Assembly: GCA_964610505.1 (NCBI GenBank)
Contig: CAZSXU010000009.1
Location: forward strand, 59,297-123,296
Direction of reading: 5' to 3'
Length of the DNA: 64,000 bases
Source: CAZSXU01 sp964610505
GTDB taxonomy: Bacteria; Arandabacterota; Arandabacteria; JAGLYR01
Shown piece by piece: positions 8,572 to 18,212 of the stretch; within the stretch, counting starts at the first letter, position 1; every line of letters starts with the position of its first letter. Under the pieces are notes generated by a model. The model was not told where the DNA came from. It saw nothing but the letters and a program-made list of their open reading frames with translations, and ran no database searches. Position numbers and translations under genes: made by a program.

Positions 8572-9825
8572 TCAGGTGTTCATCGATTCCAGAAACTTCC
8601 GGTTCGACTTCGTCTTGGCCAGCCGGTCGATCAGGAACTCCATCGCCTCGACCGGATTCTTATCGTTCAAGAACTTCCTCAAAATCCACAGCTTGTTCAG
8701 ATCCGACTCGGTCAGGAGCAGCTCCTCCTTGCGCGTTCCCGAGCGGTTGATGTCCATGGCCGGGAACACCCGCTTGTCGCTGAGTTTCCGGTCCAGCACC
8801 AGCTCCATGTTGCCCGTACCCTTGAACTCCTCGAAGATCACGTCGTCCATTCGGGATCCGGTTTCGATCAGGGCCGTCGCAACGATGGTCAAGGATCCGC
8901 CCTCCTCGATGTTCCGAGCAGCTCCGAAGAACCGCTTGGGCCACTGCAGCGCGTTCGAATCCACGCCCCCGGAGAGAATCTTGCCGCTGTGCGGCACGAC
9001 CGTGTTGTAGGCCCGGGCGAGTCGAGTAATGCTGTCCAGCAGAATCACGACGTCATGCTTGTGCTCGACGAGCCTCTTGGCTTTCTCGATCACCATGTCC
9101 GCGACCTGCACGTGCCGCTGCGCCGGTTCGTCGAAGGTGGAGCTGATGACCTCCCCCTTGACCGACCGCTGCATGTCCGTTACTTCCTCCGGACGTTCGT
9201 CGATCAGGAGGACGATCAACATGGCGTCCGGATGGTTGGCCGTCACGGCGTTGGCGATCCGTTGAAGCAGGATGGTCTTCCCGGTCCGGGGCGGCGCCAC
9301 GATCAAGCCTCGCTGCCCCATCCCGATGGGAGAGAACAGGTCCATCACCCGCGTGCAGATGTCGTCCGCCCGGTACTCGAGCTTGTACTTCTCATTGGGG
9401 TGCAGGGGCGTCAGGTTGTCGAACAGGATCTTCGCCTTGGACGCCTCGGGGTTCTCGAAGTTGACGGCCTCGACCTTGAGCAGCGCAAAGTACCGCTCGT
9501 TGTCCTTGGGTGGGCGAACCTGGCCGGAGACCGTGTCGCCCGTTCTCAGGTCGAACCGTTTGATCTGCGAGGGTGAGACATAGATGTCGTCCGGGCCCGG
9601 GAGATAGTTGTATGCCGTTGAGCGGAGAAAACCGTACCCCTCCGGCAGGATCTCCAGCACGCCCTCCGCGAAAATCAAGCCGTTTTTCTCGGTCCGCGCG
9701 CCCAGGATCTTGAAGATCAGTTCCTGTTTCCGCAGACCGGACGCGCCCTGGACGTTGAGCTCCTTCGCAACCTCCAGCAGCTCGGGAACGGTCTTGTCCT
9801 TCAGCACACCAATTTCCATGTTCAC
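8572..9825 (-). CDS. rho: Transcription termination factor Rho
   Basis: Hexameric RNA-dependent ATPase. 417 residues: N-terminal Rho_N helix region with LRKQELIFKIL, cold-shock-like RNA-binding domain (EGYGFLRS ... DDIYVSPSQIKRF), Walker A APPRTGKT, Walker B VVILLDSITRLARA, the Q loop and R loop. GTG at 9825 (GAGG five bases upstream) and ATG at 9819 are both in frame; the difference is two residues. No acidic or disordered insertion is present, unlike some Actinobacteria and Bacteroidetes Rho proteins. Confidence 0.97.
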   Translation of the reverse strand: MNMEIGVLKDKTVPELLEVAKELNVQGASGLRKQELIFKILGARTEKNGLIFAEGVLEILPEGYGFLRSTAYNYLPGPDDIYVSPSQIKRFDLRTGDTVSGQVRPPKDNERYFALLKVEAVNFENPEASKAKILFDNLTPLHPNEKYKLEYRADDICTRVMDLFSPIGMGQRGLIVAPPRTGKTILLQRIANAVTANHPDAMLIVLLIDERPEEVTDMQRSVKGEVISSTFDEPAQRHVQVADMVIEKAKRLVEHKHDVVILLDSITRLARAYNTVVPHSGKILSGGVDSNALQWPKRFFGAARNIEEGGSLTIVATALIETGSRMDDVIFEEFKGTGNMELVLDRKLSDKRVFPAMDINRSGTRKEELLLTESDLNKLWILRKFLNDKNPVEAMEFLIDRLAKTKSNRKFLESMNT

Positions 9826-10049
9826 GTCTCACCTCGGTTCCATAGGGAAAGGCCTATACAAGAATGGTATCCAAGCGCGGGATTGGAGGTCGCGCAGCCC
9901 TATCTTCGTCGGATCGAGATCCCCTCGCGTCGCAGGCTCGTCGGATAGTCAGATCAACTAGATGGTTTCGCAGGATCAGCGGTAACCCTAGTATGGTGAG
10001 CGGGGCAGTCGGTTCGTCCACCCCGGAACGATCATATCCACAGGACAGG

Positions 10050-11132
10050 CTAATCGACAATCGGTCCTCTGTCAAGAGGATTTTCGGGCTTCGGAACACG
10101 GGAGGTTTCATCTTCCGAATCGGTCGGCGGCGGATTCCACTTGAGCTCCTTCCGAATCACGCGCCCCGCCCGGTCGATCGCGCGGCCCGCCGGAGGGAGT
10201 CGATCCCAGGTAAAGGCGTCCGCACCGGCTTCCCGCAGCCACTCCCGGGCAAACCGGCCCGAGCGAATGTCATCCAGTGTCTCCCGAAGGGCTTCGCGAA
10301 CCTGGGGGGAGATCAACCTCGGTCCTCGAGTCAATCCGCCGTAGCGGGCCGTTCCGCTCACCCCCTCCCACATCCCGTCGAGACCCATCTCGAACATTCG
10401 ATCGACCATAGCCTTCAATTCCTGAACGCACTCGATGTAGGCCAGTTCCTCCGGATAGCCGGCCTCCACCAGAGTGTCAAAGGCCGCCTCCGCCAACGCG
10501 CTCACTCCGCCGCAGAGCACGGCCTGTTCTCCAAAGAGATCGGCCTCGGCTTCCATGGCCGCGGAAACCTCCAGGGCTCCGCAGCGGAGACAACCGATGC
10601 CCTTGGCGTAGGCCAGCGCCAGGCCGAGCATCCCGCCGCCGGGGTCGTTCTCGACGCCCACGAGGGCCGGTAGTCCTCCCCCCCGCGTGAAATTCGCCCG
10701 GAGCGCCGAACCCGGGCCCTTGGGGGCGACGAGAATCACGCCCACATCCCGGCCGAGCGCGTGGTGTCCGAAGCGAAGGGCGAATCCGTGCGAGAATCCG
10801 ACCGCCTGCCCCGGACGAAGGGCCGGCCGAACCACGTCCCCGAGCAGGCCTGCCTGGGCTTCGTCGGGGACCAGGATCATCACCAGATCGGAAAAACGGA
10901 CGGCCTCCAGAAGGCCGTCCGTTTCGAACCCATCCCGTTGCGCCCGGTCGATCGAGGGGCTGTTCGGCCGAAGGCCGATTCGAACCGGGACCCCGCTGTC
11001 CCTCAGATTCAGCGCCTGCGCCCGGCCCTGGTTCCCATAGCCGAGGATGGCGACACGCCGGGAGAGGAGAAGGTCCAGATCCCCGTCCGCCTCCCCGAAG
11101 AAACGGGGCCTGAAAGTCGTCTCATTCACCAC
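10050..11132 (-). CDS. ilvC: Ketol-acid reductoisomerase
   Basis: Second step of valine/isoleucine synthesis: NADPH-dependent isomeroreduction of acetolactate. 360 residues. The Rossmann motif GYGNQG is at 31-36, followed by SDLVMILVPDE, the signature APKGPGSALRANF, the metal-binding EADLFGEQAVLCGG and the knotted C-terminal domain LVEAGYPEELAYIECVQELK. A charged tail of about 25 residues follows the usual class I end. It lies 27 bp after the TPR lipoprotein gene in the same direction, with no other ilv or leu gene nearby. GTG start; the next codon is also GTG. Confidence 0.93.
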   Translation of the reverse strand: MVNETTFRPRFFGEADGDLDLLLSRRVAILGYGNQGRAQALNLRDSGVPVRIGLRPNSPSIDRAQRDGFETDGLLEAVRFSDLVMILVPDEAQAGLLGDVVRPALRPGQAVGFSHGFALRFGHHALGRDVGVILVAPKGPGSALRANFTRGGGLPALVGVENDPGGGMLGLALAYAKGIGCLRCGALEVSAAMEAEADLFGEQAVLCGGVSALAEAAFDTLVEAGYPEELAYIECVQELKAMVDRMFEMGLDGMWEGVSGTARYGGLTRGPRLISPQVREALRETLDDIRSGRFAREWLREAGADAFTWDRLPPAGRAIDRAGRVIRKELKWNPPPTDSEDETSRVPKPENPLDRGPIVD

Positions 11133-11159
11133 ACCAGCCCCGGGGGCACAGGCCGGAAT

Positions 11160-12188
11160 CTAGCCCTCCAGCTCCTTGGCCCTCTCGAACTCCTTCATCC
11201 CCTCTTCTTGGTTCCCGAGCCGGAAGTAGATCCGCCCAATGAGGTCGTGGTATTCGGGTGCATCATCCTTGAGTTTGATGAGCTCCAGGACCGTGTTCTT
11301 CGCTCCCTCAAAATCCTCGAGCCGGACCTGCATCTGTGCCTGATTGAAGAGGGCGTCGAGGTGCAGTCCGCCGCCGGGCTCGCTGGTCTCGGCCGCCTTG
11401 CGGAAATACCTGGCGGCTTCCGCAAGCCTGTCGTCCTTGTAGTGGATCACCGCCATCTGGAACAGAAGGCCGGCGTCATCGGGCATGGCGGCGGAAGCCC
11501 GGTCGTACGCCGCCAGCGCCTTCGCGTTGTCGCCCAGTTCCCTGTAGCTGTCCGCAATTCCCAGGAGGGCAGTCTTGTTCTGGGGCTCGATCTCCAGAAT
11601 TTTCTCAAGACTTGCAATCGTCTCCTCGTGCCGGTTCAGCTCTTTCTGGATCTCCGCCATCGCCAGCCACGCGTCTACGTTCTGGGGATCGACAGCAACG
11701 ACGCCTGCGTACGCCTCAAGGCTCTCTTCCGTCTTCCCCGTCTTGTGATAGGCAAAACCGAGGTTGGACAGGGCCTCGACCCGCGTGGGGTCAATCGCGA
11801 TCGACTCCCGGAAGAGCCTTTGGGCTTCATCGTACTCTTTTCCCTTGAGCGCCGTCACCCCGGGCATGAAGTGATCATACCAGTAGGCGTAGTGTTTCTG
11901 CTTGACTTCATCCGCCTTGGCGGGATTCAACTCCGTAGCCTTCTTGAACTCGGGGTAAGCCTCGGTGTAACGATCGAGCCCCATGTAGGCGATGGCCAAC
12001 TGGTAGTGAGGCTCCCAGTTCTCGGGATCCAGTTCGACGGCCGATTCGAGCAATTCAGCGGCCTTCTGGTAGTTCTCCTGTCTCAGGTAGATAATCCCGC
12101 TGGAAAGCTCAGGGCTCTTGCCGGCGCAGCCCGCCCCGATGATCAGCAGTAGCACCCACGCCACGAGAGCCAACCCGGAGTTCCTCAT
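11160..12188 (-). CDS. TPR-repeat lipoprotein
   Basis: 342 residues with a lipoprotein signal ending in the lipobox IGAGC (Cys about 21), then seven or more tetratricopeptide repeats (for example PENWEPHYQLAIAYMGLDRY, VEALSNLGFAYHKTGKTEES, NKTALLGIADSYRELGDNAKA). Such proteins act as periplasmic scaffolds; the partner is unknown. It heads a transcript from the promoter at 12335-12364 that probably continues into ilvC. ATG with GGGAGG upstream. Confidence 0.9.
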   Translation of the reverse strand: MRNSGLALVAWVLLLIIGAGCAGKSPELSSGIIYLRQENYQKAAELLESAVELDPENWEPHYQLAIAYMGLDRYTEAYPEFKKATELNPAKADEVKQKHYAYWYDHFMPGVTALKGKEYDEAQRLFRESIAIDPTRVEALSNLGFAYHKTGKTEESLEAYAGVVAVDPQNVDAWLAMAEIQKELNRHEETIASLEKILEIEPQNKTALLGIADSYRELGDNAKALAAYDRASAAMPDDAGLLFQMAVIHYKDDRLAEAARYFRKAAETSEPGGGLHLDALFNQAQMQVRLEDFEGAKNTVLELIKLKDDAPEYHDLIGRIYFRLGNQEEGMKEFERAKELEG

Positions 12189-12572
12189 TTCTCAACCTCC
12201 CTTTCCTCGGCGAACCATGGTTGTGCTTCAGGCAGGTCCTGGAACCGGAGTGCTCCGCGAGGTCTAAACCCAGGATCGGAACGCCCCGAGACCTACTGAA
12301 AAATCATGAATGCAGTGCTTAACTCTTCGGGTCAACTATACCCACGACATCGCGAATACGTCAAGCACTTCTGGCCCCAATCCATCAAGAATACCCGGCG
12401 CAAGATCGCGGGGACACCCCGCGTGCGTTGCGGCCGGCGGCGCTCCGACGCCGACCCGCGCGCCGGGCATCTCGTTTTCGTTTACCTCGCGATCCCGGTG
12501 TCGATAATCCGAATGTTCGATTGACGAGAATCCGTGGAATCTGTAGCTCGGGGGCTGGCCGTACTGATTGCG
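12189..12572. other. Intergenic region between the TPR lipoprotein and priA genes
   Basis: 384 bases. The part 12189-12328 is the predicted leader of the minus-strand lipoprotein transcript and 12335-12364 its promoter. In 12365-12572, downstream of priA, I see no gene, RNA fold or clear terminator. Confidence 0.6.
12335..12364 (-). promoter_or_regulatory. Sigma-70-type promoter for the TPR lipoprotein / ilvC transcript
   Basis: Minus strand TTGACG (12364-12359), 18-base spacer, TATAGT (12340-12335). The predicted leader to the ATG at 12188 is about 140 bases, unusually long for this window. Confidence 0.65.
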
Positions 12573-15023
12573 TCACATCATGTCAATGGGGTCGACGTCC
12601 ACGATGAATCGGCATTGTCTCTTCGTCCCCTTCCCCAGCGAAGCACGAATGGCGTCACGAGCCAGACTCGGCTCTTTCGTCTTCACGAGAAAGTGCCACC
12701 GATGTTTGTCTTTGACCCGCGCCAATCCCGCCGGGACCGGTCCGAGAACTTCGGTCGCCCGGCTCTTCCTGCGATCCAGTTCGGCCCGGAGCGAACGGGC
12801 AGCGAAACGGATCTGTCGCGTGACGAGATTCAGATCCCGCCCCTCGCAAATCAGACGTATGAGGCGGGTTTCCGGGGGATATCCGGCCGCCCGGCGGTCT
12901 CCGACCGCCCGGCGGTAAAAGGACCGGAAGTCGTGAGTTCTGGCACACTCCAGGCTCGCGTGCTGGGGAAGATACGTCTGGATGACCACTTCTCCCCCCA
13001 CCTCCCCGCGGCCCGCACGCCCGGCGACCTGCGTCAGCAAATCGAACGTTCGCTCGGACGCTCGAAAATCCGGAAGGTTGAGAGCCGTGTCGGCGTTGAT
13101 CACTCCCACCAGGCTGACCTGCGGGAAATCCAGTCCCTTGGCGATCATCTGTGTTCCCAGGAGCACGTCCACTTCCCTTCTCCGGAAGCGCTCCAGGATC
13201 CTGTCATGTGCGCCCCTGCGTTGAGTCGTATCCAGATCCATTCGTTCGATGCGGGCTCCGGGAAACGAACTGCGAATCTCCCTCTCCACTCGCTGGGTGC
13301 CGACTCCCGAGTACCGAAGCCGTGTGGCTCCGCACTCCGGACATCGCTCCACAGCCGGGATGTGGAATCCACACAGGTGGCACTTCATCTCCCGCTCCCT
13401 CGCATGGTACGCGAGGGCCACGTCGCAGGTGCCGCAGCGGAAAGATCGACCGCAGGCCTCGCACTGAACGTGAGGTGCGAAACTCCGTCGATTGAGAAAG
13501 AGCATGACCTGTTCGCTCCGCCCCAGGGCCTCTTCGATCTTGCGTTTCAGCGTCAGGGAGAGAACACGCTGCCGACCGCGAGGTTCGTGGCGGAGATCGA
13601 CGAGGGTGACCGGCGGAAGCGGGCGCCCCCCCACCCGGTCGTCCAGTGCCACGCGTTCATACTTGCCTCGAATCGCGTTGTCGTAGGTTTCCAGGCTGGG
13701 CGTTGCAGTGCTCAAGATGACGAGGGCATCATTGATCCGCGCCCGCACCAGCGCGACGTCCCGGCCGTGGTAGCGCGGGCTCTCCGATTCCTTGTAGGCC
13801 GGTTCGTGTTCCTCGTCCACCACCACGAGGCCCAGGGGCGCCAGCGGAACAAAAACGGCCGAGCGCGCGCCGACGACCACATCCACCTCGCCCCGCCGGA
13901 TCCGATACCAGCCGTCCCGTCGTTCGCCGGCGGAGAGTCTGGAATGGTAGATCTCCACCCGCCCCCCGAACCGAGACCGCACCCGGCCCACCGTCTGCGC
14001 GGCCAGGGAAATCTCAGGAACGAGAACCAGCGCCTTGCGCCCGCCCTCCAGGGCTCGCGCGATCGCACGAAGGAAAACCTCCGTCTTCCCGGAACCGGTG
14101 ATGCCGTGAAGGAGTACGGCGTGAAACTTCCCCTCCTTCAGGCGCGCAGCCAATATTTCGTCCGCTGCGCGCTGGGCTCCGGTCAACGTATGCCGGGGGT
14201 CGCCCTCCGATCCCCACAGGATCGGGGCCCGCCGCTCTTCCGCTTCTGCAGCGATCCTGGCCCACCCCCTGCGAACCAGGCGGCGCACGGTGTCGCTGCC
14301 GGCGTCCGCCTCCCTCTGCAGGTCTCGGGCGGGAAGGGCCCCGCCTCGGGCAGCGAGGATCTCGAGGCAGCGGGCCAGCTTGGGAGCCCGGCGGCGAATT
14401 CGCTCGGCTTCCTCGTAGAGCTGCGCCTCGGGCAGCCGAGCGTAGACCCACCGCCTGTGTTTCTGTCCCAGATCGCGGCCCCCAAGGTCCTGCCGGAGTT
14501 CGAGATATCCCTTGGTCGCCAGCCGGCGGGCGACCGCAGGAAGGTTTCTTCCCCGGCGAGCCAGATCCCGGAGATCGGTCCAGGGTCTCGTCGTAACGAT
14601 CTTCATGACCTCGATCCACGCCGGGTGCGTCGTCGACCAGGTCTTCGATTCTTCCTCGGAGGGAACGTGGAGGACCCGCACCCGCCACCGCGTGGCCCGG
14701 GCCATGCCGGGGGGAAGGGCCCGCTTCAGCACGTCCCCGGTGGGCGCCATGTAGTAGGCCGACACCCATCGCCCCAGTTCCAGGAGTTCATCGGAGAGCA
14801 CCGGAGCACAGTCCACGAGATCGAGGATGTCCCGGACTCCTTCCCGATCCGTCGCGCCCGAGAGAGAGACCACGAAACCGGTGACCTGACGCGTCTTCAA
14901 CGGCACCCGCACCACCGATCCCACGGTCACCGCTTCCCTCAGCGTATCGGGAATCCGGTAGGTCAGCGGCCGGTCGATCTTGCCGGCGATGCTGACATCT
15001 GCGAATCTCGGGTTTTCGGACAC
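12573..15023 (-). CDS. priA: Primosomal protein N' (replication-restart helicase PriA)
   Basis: 3'-5' helicase that reloads the replisome at stalled forks. 816 residues from the GTG at 15023: DNA-binding N-domain (ADVSIAGKIDRPLTYRIP), Walker A HGITGSGKTEVFLRA, DEEH box VVDEEHEPAYKESESPRYHGRD, eight zinc-binding cysteines (CEACGRSFRCGTC and CHLCGF, CPECG) and helicase motifs V/VI (GTQMIAKGLDFPQV, QVAGRAGRG). The frame is open to 15101, but the promoter at 15042-15070 would start transcription near 15035, so the GTG with GGAGG seven bases upstream is the likely start. Confidence 0.95.
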   Translation of the reverse strand: MSENPRFADVSIAGKIDRPLTYRIPDTLREAVTVGSVVRVPLKTRQVTGFVVSLSGATDREGVRDILDLVDCAPVLSDELLELGRWVSAYYMAPTGDVLKRALPPGMARATRWRVRVLHVPSEEESKTWSTTHPAWIEVMKIVTTRPWTDLRDLARRGRNLPAVARRLATKGYLELRQDLGGRDLGQKHRRWVYARLPEAQLYEEAERIRRRAPKLARCLEILAARGGALPARDLQREADAGSDTVRRLVRRGWARIAAEAEERRAPILWGSEGDPRHTLTGAQRAADEILAARLKEGKFHAVLLHGITGSGKTEVFLRAIARALEGGRKALVLVPEISLAAQTVGRVRSRFGGRVEIYHSRLSAGERRDGWYRIRRGEVDVVVGARSAVFVPLAPLGLVVVDEEHEPAYKESESPRYHGRDVALVRARINDALVILSTATPSLETYDNAIRGKYERVALDDRVGGRPLPPVTLVDLRHEPRGRQRVLSLTLKRKIEEALGRSEQVMLFLNRRSFAPHVQCEACGRSFRCGTCDVALAYHAREREMKCHLCGFHIPAVERCPECGATRLRYSGVGTQRVEREIRSSFPGARIERMDLDTTQRRGAHDRILERFRRREVDVLLGTQMIAKGLDFPQVSLVGVINADTALNLPDFRASERTFDLLTQVAGRAGRGEVGGEVVIQTYLPQHASLECARTHDFRSFYRRAVGDRRAAGYPPETRLIRLICEGRDLNLVTRQIRFAARSLRAELDRRKSRATEVLGPVPAGLARVKDKHRWHFLVKTKEPSLARDAIRASLGKGTKRQCRFIVDVDPIDMM

Positions 15024-15041
15024 GGGGATCCCTCCGCCCCG

Positions 15042-15070
15042 AGTATAGAAGAACAAGGGTCGGGACACAA
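15042..15070 (-). promoter_or_regulatory. priA: Sigma-70-type promoter for priA
   Basis: Minus strand TTGTGT (15070-15065), 17-base spacer, TATACT (15047-15042). It places the transcript start about 12 bases before the GTG, just room for the GGAGG ribosome-binding site. Confidence 0.65.
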
Positions 15071-15279
15071 GGAGACCGAGAATTGCGGTACGGAAAAGCA
15101 AGCCTTCGAGGTGAATTGAAACACGCAGCGGCGGAATCCGGAAAGGCGAGCCATGGGGTCATAGAATAACGGAGGGCAAGCTCGTCGGCCGCGACGACCG
15201 CAGGGTATCTGTTCCCTGCCCGGCCCGCGAACTCCGCGGCCACCGGTCCGGCCTTCGTCCCCTTGTCGCCCGGTCTCGA

Positions 15280-15675
15280 TCAGTTGCCCTCCTGAACCGT
15301 TCCGTCGAGAACCACTTGGACCCTCTCGATCAGTTTCGCCGGGCTGAAAGGCTTCGTCAGGTACTCGTCGGCGCCCGCATCGAGGCCGCGTTTCTTGTCG
15401 ACCTCCCGCCCCTTGGCCGTCAGCATGATCACCGGAATGTCCCGCGTATCGGGATCGGCCTTGATGACCTTGCAGGCCTCAAAACCGTCCATCTTCGGCA
15501 TCATGATATCCATGACGATCAGATCGGGCTTGTCGGACCGGCTCCGCTCGACGGCCTGTTCCCCATCGCCGGCGGTAATGACCTCATACCCTTCCGCCCC
15601 GAGGCTGAAATCGAGAATGTGAAGAATATACCGTTCATCATCGACGATGAGGATCTTCCGCTTGTTGTCATTCAT
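15280..15675 (-). CDS. Single-domain response regulator (CheY/PleD-type receiver)
   Basis: 131 residues, only a receiver domain. Acidic pair VDDE, phospho-acceptor Asp in DLIVMDIMMPKMDGFEA, conserved Thr/Lys in VIMLTAKGRE and KPF in EYLTKPFSPAKL are all present, so it should be phosphorylatable. The ATG at 15675 overlaps the stop of the upstream kinase gene (ATGA), so kinase and receiver are translationally coupled and likely partners. No output domain is present; it probably acts by protein-protein contact. Confidence 0.92.
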   Translation of the reverse strand: MNDNKRKILIVDDERYILHILDFSLGAEGYEVITAGDGEQAVERSRSDKPDLIVMDIMMPKMDGFEACKVIKADPDTRDIPVIMLTAKGREVDKKRGLDAGADEYLTKPFSPAKLIERVQVVLDGTVQEGN

Positions 15676-18212
15676 GGGATGCACCTCTCTCTCGGGACGT
15701 CACGCAACGCAACGGGGACCCGCGCCCCGGACTCCAGCGGCGGGCGCGTCACCCCGATCTCCTTCCACACTTCGGTGAAAATTCTAACGACGTCCGGGTC
15801 GAACTGGGTTCCGGCGCACCGCCGAATGTCTCCCAGGGCTTGCTCGGGACTTCGCGTTTGCCGGTACGGGCGATGCGTCGTCATCGATTGAAACGCGTCC
15901 AAGACGGCCAGTACCCTGGCTCCCAGGGGAATGTCTCGTCCGGCAAGCCCCCCGGGGTATCCTCGCCCGTCGTACCATTCATGATGATGGAGGATGATCT
16001 CCCTGACCTGGTCCAGGAACTCAATCGGGGAGAGAAGGTCCACGCCGACCTGGGGGTGGCTCCGGATCTTCTCCACATCACCGGGTTCCAGAGGCCCGGG
16101 CTTCGAGAGGATCGACTCTTCCACCCGGGTCATGCCCACGTCATAGATGTCGGCGATGTATTTCATAATCTCGACCTCGGCCTTGTCCATTCCCAACCCG
16201 GTGCACGTTCCGGCAAGCATTTCCCGCATCGTTCCGGTGTCCCCGTCGCCCCTTCGGCGGCGGGCATCGATGATCGCCTGGAGTGCAACCTGTGTGGGCG
16301 GCAGGACTCCGGCAGGGTCCTCGCCCTCCGCCATGCGATTCAGGATGCGAGTCAGACGGTCCGCCAGCGACGCCAGCAATCGCGTGTCGTCCTTGGTGAA
16401 AGGAGTACACGAGACCTTGTTGGTCACGTTGAGCACTCCGATGATCCGGTTATCCAGCGTCAGGGGCACACTCAGGAGCGACTTGCTCTCGTAGGTGGAC
16501 CGGTTCTTCCGGCCGAATCGCTCGTCCTCTTCGATGTCGCAAATGAGGAGCGGCCTGCGATTCTCGGCCACCCAGCCCGAGATATCGTCCCCGACTCTCA
16601 CGCGCGCGTTGCGAATGATGAGCGGGTCGAGACCCGTGGCCGTCTCGACGAAGAGCTCCGGCTTCTCCTCGTCCATCAGCATGATCGAGGCACTCTTGGA
16701 CTGCATCACCTCGGCGACCAGCCGAACGATCTGTTCGGGCACGCGGCGGCGCTCGGCCGGAGCAGGCGGTTCACTCGGTTCCCCACGTCTCGGAAGCCAG
16801 GCCACGAAAAGGGATCCGGCCCCTTCCTCGGACTCGGCCCAGATCCGTCCTCCGTGCTGCTCGACGATCCCTCGGCAAATGGCCAGCCCCAATCCGACCC
16901 CTCCGTACTTCCGCGTGGAGGAGCCGTCCGTCTGGTAGAAGCGCTCAAACACCCGCTCCAGGTTCTCCCCGCTGATTCCGATACCGGTGTCCTCGACTTC
17001 AAGCCGGACCCCGTCTTCCTCTTCCCGGACCCTGGCGGTGATGCGGCCACCGTAGTCCGTGAATTTCAGGGCGTTGCCCAGGAGGTTCATCAGCAGCTGG
17101 GCGACCCGATCCCGATCGGCCGGAATCGGCTCGACGTCGCCAAGATCCTCGACGAGCGTCAACCCCTTCTGTTCCGCCTCGGCGGCAACCACGGACAGGG
17201 CTTCCCGCACCAGATCGTGGACGTGAACGGTTTCCCGGTTGAGCCGGATCTTGCCCGCCTCCATCTTCGAGAAGCTCAACAGGTCGTCGACGAGCCCGGT
17301 GAGGCGAAGGGTCTCTTCCAGAATCACGTTCAGGAAGTGGGCGTGCTGGCTCTTCAGCTTCGGCCTGACCTCGGAGATGACGGTATCCAGATACGCGCGA
17401 ATCGAGGTCAGCGGCGTGCGGAGCTCGTGAGAAACGTTGGCCATGAAGGCATTCCGGGTCTCGTGGCTCTCTTCCAACCTGGCGGTCATCCATCGCAGCT
17501 CATCGATCTTGGCCTCGAGATCGCTGTAGAGCTGCGCGTTTTCGATGGCGACAACCGCCTGGGTGGAGAAGATCTCGAGGATCTCGATGGTTTCCCGAGA
17601 AGGCACCTGGCGGTCGGCGGGATCGTCCACGGAGAGATACCCGATGAGTCGGCGGTCCCTTGTTTGAAGGGGAACGAACAGACTGTCCAGCGGATGCCAC
17701 TCGCCCTCGCAACGTTCACCCAGGTCGGGAATCACGAGGCGTTCGTCGTTGCGATCCCAGTATTGAGCTTCGTGGCTGATGAAATAGCAGGGCCCCATGC
17801 GGAACTCGTCCCGCATCAGCCGTTCAAATTCCTCGAGGGGAACCTCATGCTGCCGAAGCTTGGCCACGCTCGCGTCGTCGAGCCCCGCGAACGAACGCGC
17901 CTTGAAGGTCCCGGTCTCTTCATCCAGGAGGCGAACCAGGACCATGCGGAACCCCAGACTCTCGCGCACGGCGCGCGCGATTCCCGTCAGAAGTCGATCC
18001 AGGTCCAGCGTGGTGTTCATCGTGTTGGCGATGTCGAGAATCTTGGCCAGGTTGTCGGCCCTCCGCTCGGCCAGTCGCTCCGCCTCGCTCACCGAGCACC
18101 GCTTCCTCCCAAGCCACGTCCGCCCGCCGGCCGCTGCCGCCACCAGCGTACAGAACAGGAGCGACCACAGAATGGCATCGGCGTTGAGGGTGATCAGGGG
18201 CAGCGTCAGCAC
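15672..18212 (-). CDS. Hybrid sensor: GAF - histidine kinase - GAF - degenerate HD-GYP
   Basis: 846 residues. One membrane helix (about 13-28), GAF domain (about 55-225), HisKA with phospho-acceptor His262 in SHELRTPLT, HATPase with N box NLLGNALKF, DTGIGI and GLGLAI (about 365-475), a second GAF (485-625) and a C-terminal HD-GYP-like domain (635-820). The last keeps HHHEWYDGRGYPGG and the DAF region, but the metal-binding HDIGK is YDVGM (Tyr690-Met694), so c-di-GMP hydrolysis is doubtful. Its start overlaps the end of the pseudokinase gene by 7 bp and its stop overlaps the receiver gene. GTG start. The kinase-to-HD-GYP fusion is uncommon. Confidence 0.88.
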   Translation of the reverse strand: MLTLPLITLNADAILWSLLFCTLVAAAAGGRTWLGRKRCSVSEAERLAERRADNLAKILDIANTMNTTLDLDRLLTGIARAVRESLGFRMVLVRLLDEETGTFKARSFAGLDDASVAKLRQHEVPLEEFERLMRDEFRMGPCYFISHEAQYWDRNDERLVIPDLGERCEGEWHPLDSLFVPLQTRDRRLIGYLSVDDPADRQVPSRETIEILEIFSTQAVVAIENAQLYSDLEAKIDELRWMTARLEESHETRNAFMANVSHELRTPLTSIRAYLDTVISEVRPKLKSQHAHFLNVILEETLRLTGLVDDLLSFSKMEAGKIRLNRETVHVHDLVREALSVVAAEAEQKGLTLVEDLGDVEPIPADRDRVAQLLMNLLGNALKFTDYGGRITARVREEEDGVRLEVEDTGIGISGENLERVFERFYQTDGSSTRKYGGVGLGLAICRGIVEQHGGRIWAESEEGAGSLFVAWLPRRGEPSEPPAPAERRRVPEQIVRLVAEVMQSKSASIMLMDEEKPELFVETATGLDPLIIRNARVRVGDDISGWVAENRRPLLICDIEEDERFGRKNRSTYESKSLLSVPLTLDNRIIGVLNVTNKVSCTPFTKDDTRLLASLADRLTRILNRMAEGEDPAGVLPPTQVALQAIIDARRRRGDGDTGTMREMLAGTCTGLGMDKAEVEIMKYIADIYDVGMTRVEESILSKPGPLEPGDVEKIRSHPQVGVDLLSPIEFLDQVREIILHHHEWYDGRGYPGGLAGRDIPLGARVLAVLDAFQSMTTHRPYRQTRSPEQALGDIRRCAGTQFDPDVVRIFTEVWKEIGVTRPPLESGARVPVALRDVPRERCIP

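Noticed and set aside
1777..9825. Search for a selenoprotein with in-frame UGA near selB
   Set aside because: All neighbouring genes end at their normal family length; no conserved Cys position is replaced by UGA.
9854..10111. 85-codon minus-strand frame between rho and ilvC
   Set aside because: Overlaps the end of ilvC, has no ribosome-binding site, motif or codon bias.
12534..15119. Plus-strand open frame of 861 codons opposite priA
   Set aside because: It mirrors the minus-strand priA gene, whose motifs are unmistakable; long antisense frames arise from high GC.
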